Shown here: positions 60,005-64,000 of the stretch, piece by piece
Layout of the letters: the number at the start of each line of letters is the position of its first letter
How positions within the stretch are numbered: position 1 is the first letter of the stretch
From: Luteimonas terrae
GTDB taxonomy: Bacteria > Pseudomonadota > Gammaproteobacteria > Xanthomonadales > Xanthomonadaceae
NCBI RefSeq assembly: GCF_004358165.1
Contig: NZ_SMTG01000002.1
Span: forward strand, 1,054,001-1,118,000
Direction of reading: 5' to 3'
Length of the DNA: 64,000 nt
Notes under the pieces: model-generated
Told to the model about the DNA's origin: nothing
What the model saw: the letters and a program-made list of their open reading frames with translations, nothing else
The model's database searches: none
Position numbers and translations under genes: made by a program

Positions 60005-61012
60005 TTACAGGCGCGCTGCGATGGCCTTGGCGAAGGCCATGGTGTTGCCGGTGCCACCCAGATCCGGGGTCACCCCGTCCTTGGCGTCGAGGGTGGCAAC
60101 GATCGCACCGCGCAGGCGCTGGGCCTGCTCGGGCATCGCCAGATGGTCGAGCATCTGCGCGGCCGCGAGCAGCAGCGCGCAGGGGTTGGCGACACCCTTG
60201 CCGGCGATGTCCGGCGCCGAGCCGTGCACGGCTTCGAAGATCGCCGCGTCGGTGCCGATGTTGGCGCCCGGCGCCAGCCCCAGACCGCCGACGAGGCCGG
60301 CGCACAGGTCGGAAATGATGTCGCCGAAGAGGTTGGTCGTCACGATGATGTCGAACTGCTCGGGACGCATCACCAGCTGCATGCAGGTGTTGTCGACGAT
60401 CATCTCGTTGGCTTCGATGTCCGGATACTCGGCCGCGACCTCGCGGGCGATCTTCAGGAACAGGCCCGAGGTGCTCTTGAGGATGTTGGCCTTGTGGACG
60501 ATCGTGACCTTCTTGCGGCCGGTCTTGCGGGCCAGATCGAAGGCGTAGCGCACGATGCGGTCCGAGCCCTTGCGGGTGATGCGGGTGATCGACACCGCGG
60601 TCTCGCCGTCCGGCGACACTTCCTGGCCTTCGCTGATGTACGAGCCTTCAGTGTTCTCGCGGATCGTGATCAGGTTGACGCCGTCGGCGAAGCGCGAGCG
60701 CGTGTTCGGGAACGACGTTGCCGGGCGCACGTTGGCGTAGAGATCGAACTGGCGACGCAGCTCCACGTTGATCGAGCTGAAGCCACCACCGACCGGCGTG
60801 GTCAGCGGGCTCTTGAGCGCGATCTTGTTGCGGCGGATCGACTCCAGCGTTGCCGCCGGCAGCAGCTCACCGTGCTTCTCGAGCGCCATCAGACCCGCAT
60901 CGGCGTCTTCGTACTGCAGGCCCAGCTGCATCGCGTCGAGCACGTGCAGCGTGGCGTCCATGATTTCGGGGCCGATACCGTCGCCGCGAATCACCGTAAT
61001 CGTGTGCGTCAT
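60005..61012 (-). CDS. NAD-dependent isocitrate dehydrogenase
   Basis: 335-residue beta-decarboxylating dehydrogenase. ITVIRGDGIGPEIM opens the fold. INVELRRQFDLYANVRPATS and TIRENTEGSYISEGQ are isocitrate-type substrate motifs (isopropylmalate enzymes have RELTGGIYFG-like sequence here). VDNTCMQLV, TTNLFGDIISDLCAGLVGGL and AVHGSAPDIAGKGVANP follow. It converts isocitrate to 2-oxoglutarate. Single-chain NAD-type enzymes of this size are known from xanthomonads. Flanked by its own terminator. Confidence 0.9.
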   Translation of the reverse strand: MTHTITVIRGDGIGPEIMDATLHVLDAMQLGLQYEDADAGLMALEKHGELLPAATLESIRRNKIALKSPLTTPVGGGFSSINVELRRQFDLYANVRPATSFPNTRSRFADGVNLITIRENTEGSYISEGQEVSPDGETAVSITRITRKGSDRIVRYAFDLARKTGRKKVTIVHKANILKSTSGLFLKIAREVAAEYPDIEANEMIVDNTCMQLVMRPEQFDIIVTTNLFGDIISDLCAGLVGGLGLAPGANIGTDAAIFEAVHGSAPDIAGKGVANPCALLLAAAQMLDHLAMPEQAQRLRGAIVATLDAKDGVTPDLGGTGNTMAFAKAIAARL

Positions 61013-61130
61013 GTGGGGTGGGGTTCCGTACGCAGGGACAGCGCGCCGCGCGCGCCGTCAGTTGAAAGGGAAACCAATGCATTATGCCCGAGGGCGCCTG
61101 GGCACCCAAATCGACCAAGGTCGAAACGGC

Positions 61131-61523
61131 TCAGTCGTGGGCGTGTTCCGCCGGCGCGCCGGCCTCGCCCTGCTCCAGCCGGTCGAGGAAATCGACCGCG
61201 CGGCGCATGTGCGGAATGACGATGCTGCCTCCGACGACCAGCCCCACCGAGAAGGTCTCGAACAGCTCCTCGCGCGTGGCGCCGACTTCCTTGCACTGGG
61301 CCACGTGGTAGCTGATGCAGTCGTCGCAACGCAGCACCAGCGACGCGACCAGCCCCAGCAGCTCCTTGGTCTTCACGTCGAGTGCGCCGGCCTGGTAGGT
61401 CTGCGTGTCGAGCGCGAAGAAGCGCCGCACGACCTGGTTGGGCTCGGCCAGGATGCGCTCGTTCATGCGCTTGCGGAATGCGGTGAACTCGGCGACGCGA
61501 TCGCCCTCGCCTTCAGCGCTCAC
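61131..61523 (-). CDS. carboxymuconolactone decarboxylase/AhpD-like protein
   Basis: 130 residues. The CMD fold is marked by DVKTKELLGLVASLVLRCDD then CISYHVAQCKEVGATREEL. The CxxC in RCDDCISYH with the following His is the AhpD-type peroxidatic/reductive motif. Probably a thiol-based antioxidant or alkylhydroperoxidase-like protein. It begins with GTG 61523, overlapping the glutaredoxin stop (GTGA), so the two redox genes are coupled. Confidence 0.87.
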   Translation of the reverse strand: MSAEGEGDRVAEFTAFRKRMNERILAEPNQVVRRFFALDTQTYQAGALDVKTKELLGLVASLVLRCDDCISYHVAQCKEVGATREELFETFSVGLVVGGSIVIPHMRRAVDFLDRLEQGEAGAPAEHAHD

Positions 61524-61822
61524 GAAGCGGCGCCCTGGACCAGGGGCAGGAAACCGCCTTGGCGGTGCAGCGCCATCATGTCGTCGTAGCCGCCGACATG
61601 GGTCTGTCCGACGAAGATCTGCGGCACGCTGGTGCGGCGCGCGCGCGCCACCATGTGCTCCCGTTCGGCCGGATCGAGGTCGACGCGCACCTCGCGCCAG
61701 TCGAGCCCCTGGCTCTTGAGGAAGGTCTTGGCGGCGACGCAGAAACCGCAGATCGCGCTGGTGTACATGACGATCTCCGGCGCGGTGCCGGCCTGCTCTG
61801 GACTCTGGGAAACGGTGCTCAC
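61520..61822 (-). CDS. glutaredoxin (GrxC-type) with CGFC active site
   Basis: 100 residues from GTG 61822, which has GGAG 6 bases upstream; the frame upstream of it is not glutaredoxin-like. Active site TSAICGFCVAAKTFL, then the cis-proline TSVPQIF and GGYDDMMALHRQGGF (glutathione site). It reduces disulfides with glutathione. CGFC replaces the more common CPYC. Coupled to the AhpD-like gene. Confidence 0.9.
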   Translation of the reverse strand: MSTVSQSPEQAGTAPEIVMYTSAICGFCVAAKTFLKSQGLDWREVRVDLDPAEREHMVARARRTSVPQIFVGQTHVGGYDDMMALHRQGGFLPLVQGAAS

Positions 61823-61984
61823 GTCGATCTCCGGAAACTTGTGCGGCGATTGTCGGTCACAACTGGGGATGCGCGGCGTGTTTTTCCAGCGCCAGCACAC
61901 GTACCCGCCGGCTTAACATGGCATTCATGCCGCTGCCGCGTGCCACCGGCATGCTGCAGTGCCGCCGCCCGACCCCAGGATCCG

Positions 61985-63658
61985 ATGCGCCGACTTCCGC
62001 CCGTGCCCCGCCCCGCCCGCTTCCGGCTGCTGCCGCCGGTGGCGGCCCTGGTGCTGGCGACGGCCGCGGTATGCGCGCCGGCCCAGGACACGCGCCTGCC
62101 GGACATCGGTTCGTCCGCAGGCACCGTGCTGAGCCCGGCCAAGCAGTCCGAGTACGGCCAGATGCTGCTGGCGCAGCTGCGCCACTACAACTACGTGCTC
62201 GAGGATCCGCTGGTCGACGGCTGGCTGCGCACCACCGGCAATCGCCTGGCCGCGTCGAGCGACCAGCCGCAGCAGGCCTTCACCTTCTTCATGATGCGCG
62301 ACCGCAGCATCAACGCCTTCGCCACCTTGGGCGGATACGTGGGCATGAACGCCGGCCTGGTGCTGGCGGCCGAAACCGAGGACGAGGTGGCCGCCGTGCT
62401 GGCGCACGAAGTCGCGCACGTCACCCAGTCGCACGTGCTGCGCGGCGTCGAGCGCGCACAGCGCGACCAGGTGCCGATGCTGCTGGCAATGCTCGGCGCG
62501 ATCGCGGCCGCGTCGCAGAGCAGCAGCAGTTCGTCCGATGACGCGGCGATGGCGATCATCGCCGGTGCCCAGGGCCTCGCCCTGCAGCGGCAGATCGACT
62601 ACACGCGCTCCAACGAATCCGAAGCCGATCGCCTCGGCATCCGCACGCTGTCGCGCGCCGGTTACGACCCCGAGGGCATGGCCTCGATGTTCGAGCGCAT
62701 GCAGTCGGTGTCGCGCACCAACCAGGGCGGCGACCGCGAACGCCTGCCCGACTACCTGCGCACCCACCCGGTCACGACCACGCGCATCAGCGAGGCGCGC
62801 GACCGTGCCGAGCGCATGAACCGCGAGACGGTGACCAGTACGGTGCGCACGCCGACCGGCTCGCGCACCGAACGCGCGCCGATCGAGGGTGGCTACGAGG
62901 CGCCGCTGCGGGCAATGGACAACCCCCTGCTGCCGGCGTCATTCCGGCTCGACCCCGCGGCCGCCCGCGCGATCGACGGCAGCCAGTTCGGCTGGGCCCG
63001 CGAGCGCCTGCGCGTGCTGAGCGCCAACACACCGGCTGCGGCCATCCGCGAGTACGAGGCGATGCGCCGCAGCGGCGCGCTCAGCGATGCCGAGCGCTAC
63101 GGACTGGCGATCGCACGGCTGCGCTCCAATGATCTCGACGGCGCGGGCAAGGCGCTCAACGAACTGCTGGCCGAGCATCCCGGCGACATGTGGCTGACGC
63201 TCGGCGTCGCCGAGACCGACGCGCGTGCCGGTCGCACGGCCGCGGCCGACCGGCGTTTCGACGATCTGCTCGAGCGGATGCCGCGGCATCCGGCCGTGGT
63301 GCTGACCTACGCCGCGATGCTGGCCGAGCGCAACACACCAGAGGCGGGCACGCGCGCGCAGGCGATCCTGCGTCCGCTGCTCAACGCGTCCGGCGGCGAT
63401 CCCGCCTTCCAGCGCGCCTTCGCCCGCGCCAGCGAGATGGCGGGCGACCCGGTGCGCGCTGGCGAGGCCTGGGCGGAGGCCGCCTACCTCGGCGGGCGTC
63501 CGGAACAGGCGCTGATCCAGCTCAACACGCTGAAGAAGCGCGAGGATCTGGACTACTACGCGCGCACCCGCATCGACGCGCGCATCGCGGCGATCACCCC
63601 GCAGGTGCTGGAACTGCGCCGTCAGGGCATCCGCGACGAAGACCTGCGGCGCCGCTGA
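61985..63658 (+). CDS. bepA: periplasmic M48 metalloprotease BepA (YfgC) with TPR domain
   Basis: 557 residues. Signal peptide (RLLPPVAALVLATAAVCAPA) then an M48 protease domain with the zinc site LAHEVAHVTQSHVLRG and the third ligand region NESEADRLGIRTL. The C-terminal half is TPR-like helical repeats (LLAEHPGDMWLTLGVAETDA, LEHMP-like units at about 420-540). BepA guides or degrades LptD and BAM-complex clients. A Ser-rich insert (SQSSSSSSDDA) sits in the protease domain. ATG 61985 has AGGA 5 bases upstream. Confidence 0.92.
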   Translation: MRRLPPVPRPARFRLLPPVAALVLATAAVCAPAQDTRLPDIGSSAGTVLSPAKQSEYGQMLLAQLRHYNYVLEDPLVDGWLRTTGNRLAASSDQPQQAFTFFMMRDRSINAFATLGGYVGMNAGLVLAAETEDEVAAVLAHEVAHVTQSHVLRGVERAQRDQVPMLLAMLGAIAAASQSSSSSSDDAAMAIIAGAQGLALQRQIDYTRSNESEADRLGIRTLSRAGYDPEGMASMFERMQSVSRTNQGGDRERLPDYLRTHPVTTTRISEARDRAERMNRETVTSTVRTPTGSRTERAPIEGGYEAPLRAMDNPLLPASFRLDPAAARAIDGSQFGWARERLRVLSANTPAAAIREYEAMRRSGALSDAERYGLAIARLRSNDLDGAGKALNELLAEHPGDMWLTLGVAETDARAGRTAAADRRFDDLLERMPRHPAVVLTYAAMLAERNTPEAGTRAQAILRPLLNASGGDPAFQRAFARASEMAGDPVRAGEAWAEAAYLGGRPEQALIQLNTLKKREDLDYYARTRIDARIAAITPQVLELRRQGIRDEDLRRR

Positions 63659-63754
63659 GCGCCTCCCGCCACCCGGCCGTCATCTGCCGGACTTCTGCAA
63701 CGGTTCCTGCGGGCCCGGCGCCGCCTGCGAAGCGGGCTGCCGCATGTCGCCAAA

Positions 63755-63778
63755 CCGTCATAAAACTGTCGTGTAATG
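63755..63778 (+). promoter_or_regulatory. Pho box and -10 element of phoB
   Basis: CCGTCATAAAACTGTCGT (63755-63772) matches the E. coli Pho box (two CTGTCAT-type 7-mers joined by an AT-rich spacer) with few changes. TGTAAT at 63773-63778 is a plausible -10, 30 bases before the phoB ATG. PhoB should therefore activate its own gene under phosphate limitation. Confidence 0.8.
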
Positions 63779-63807
63779 GCGCCACCCACCGGGCCACGGA
63801 CCGTTCC

Positions 63808-64000
63808 ATGCAGAAACGCATTCTCATCGTCGACGACGAACCGGCGATCCGCGACATGGTCGCCTTCGCCCTGCGCAAGGGCGAGTTCGAGCCGATGCAC
63901 GCCGGCGACGCGCGCGAGGCCCAGTCGGCGATCGTCGACCGCGTGCCCGACCTGATCCTGCTCGACTGGATGCTGCCCGGCACCAGCGGTCTTGAACTGG
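63808..64000 (+). CDS. phoB: response regulator PhoB (5' part only)
   Basis: The first 64 codons are in the window. The receiver domain starts QKRILIVDDEPAIRDMVAFA (acidic pair DDE) and reaches the phosphoacceptor aspartate in LILLDWMLPGTSGLEL. This sequence, the Pho box upstream and the isolated start after bepA identify PhoB. The DNA-binding domain and the usual phoR gene lie beyond the window. Confidence 0.9.
   Translation, partial: MQKRILIVDDEPAIRDMVAFALRKGEFEPMHAGDAREAQSAIVDRVPDLILLDWMLPGTSGLEL

Overview
The window is GC-rich DNA from a gammaproteobacterium of the Xanthomonadaceae type (Lysobacter/Luteimonas-like). This is inferred from the Oar-like TonB-dependent receptor beside a LacI regulator, the tig-clpP-clpX-lon and miaA-hfq-hflX-hflK-hflC-yjeT-purA orders, a single-chain NAD-type isocitrate dehydrogenase, and several families of short paired inverted repeats between genes. 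It is ordinary chromosome: no phage, plasmid, transposase, CRISPR array or rRNA was seen.

Layout. 1-3.3 kb: truncated TonB-dependent receptor, LacI regulator, YciI protein. 3.7-7.2 kb: scpA-scpB-rluB operon. 7.3-9 kb: thioesterase and a frameshifted flavoprotein. 9-12 kb: DesT/FabR-type lipid desaturation locus (desaturase, ferredoxin reductase, divergent TetR regulator). 12.4-15.6 kb: omega-amidase-like hydrolase, hemerythrin protein, secreted DUF885 peptidase-like protein. 15.9-20.8 kb: xdhC-paoABC, a molybdenum aldehyde oxidoreductase. 20.9-31.1 kb: accessory metabolism (NAD(P)H-hydrate dehydratase, histidine phosphatase, an unusual cNMP/thioredoxin-reductase fusion, LysR/RidA pair, PQQ sugar dehydrogenase, formate/nitrite channel, orphan HWE kinase). 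31.3-38.2 kb: the purA to miaA superoperon. 38.3-44.2 kb: putP, folP, small proteins, ftsH, rlmE. 44.3-49.9 kb: yhbY, a Mth938 protein, nlpD-yqaA-pcm-surE, smr. 50-56.1 kb: lon, clpX, clpP, tig. 56.4-57.5 kb: five tRNA genes with a 174-bp tandem repeat. 57.7-64 kb: Bax-inhibitor-1 protein, NhaC antiporter, isocitrate dehydrogenase, AhpD-like protein, glutaredoxin, BepA protease, start of phoB.

The main theme is protein quality control and RNA/translation housekeeping (FtsH-HflKC, Lon, ClpXP, trigger factor, BepA, Hfq, MiaA, RlmE, RluB), interleaved with oxidative metabolism. Many neighbours overlap by ATGA or TGATG, indicating translational coupling. Readable regulatory signals include a sigma-32-like promoter before lon, a strong promoter with a GC-rich discriminator before the tRNA operon, a Pho box before phoB, and a palindromic operator in the desaturase/regulator intergenic region.

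The most unusual signal is 56,601-57,085. A 174-bp unit is tandemly repeated just downstream of tRNA-Lys. Each unit carries a copy of the last 16 nt of that tRNA (including CCA), a terminator-like hairpin and a T-arm-like motif. The layout resembles the E. coli tyrT/rtT repeats but is attached to a different tRNA.
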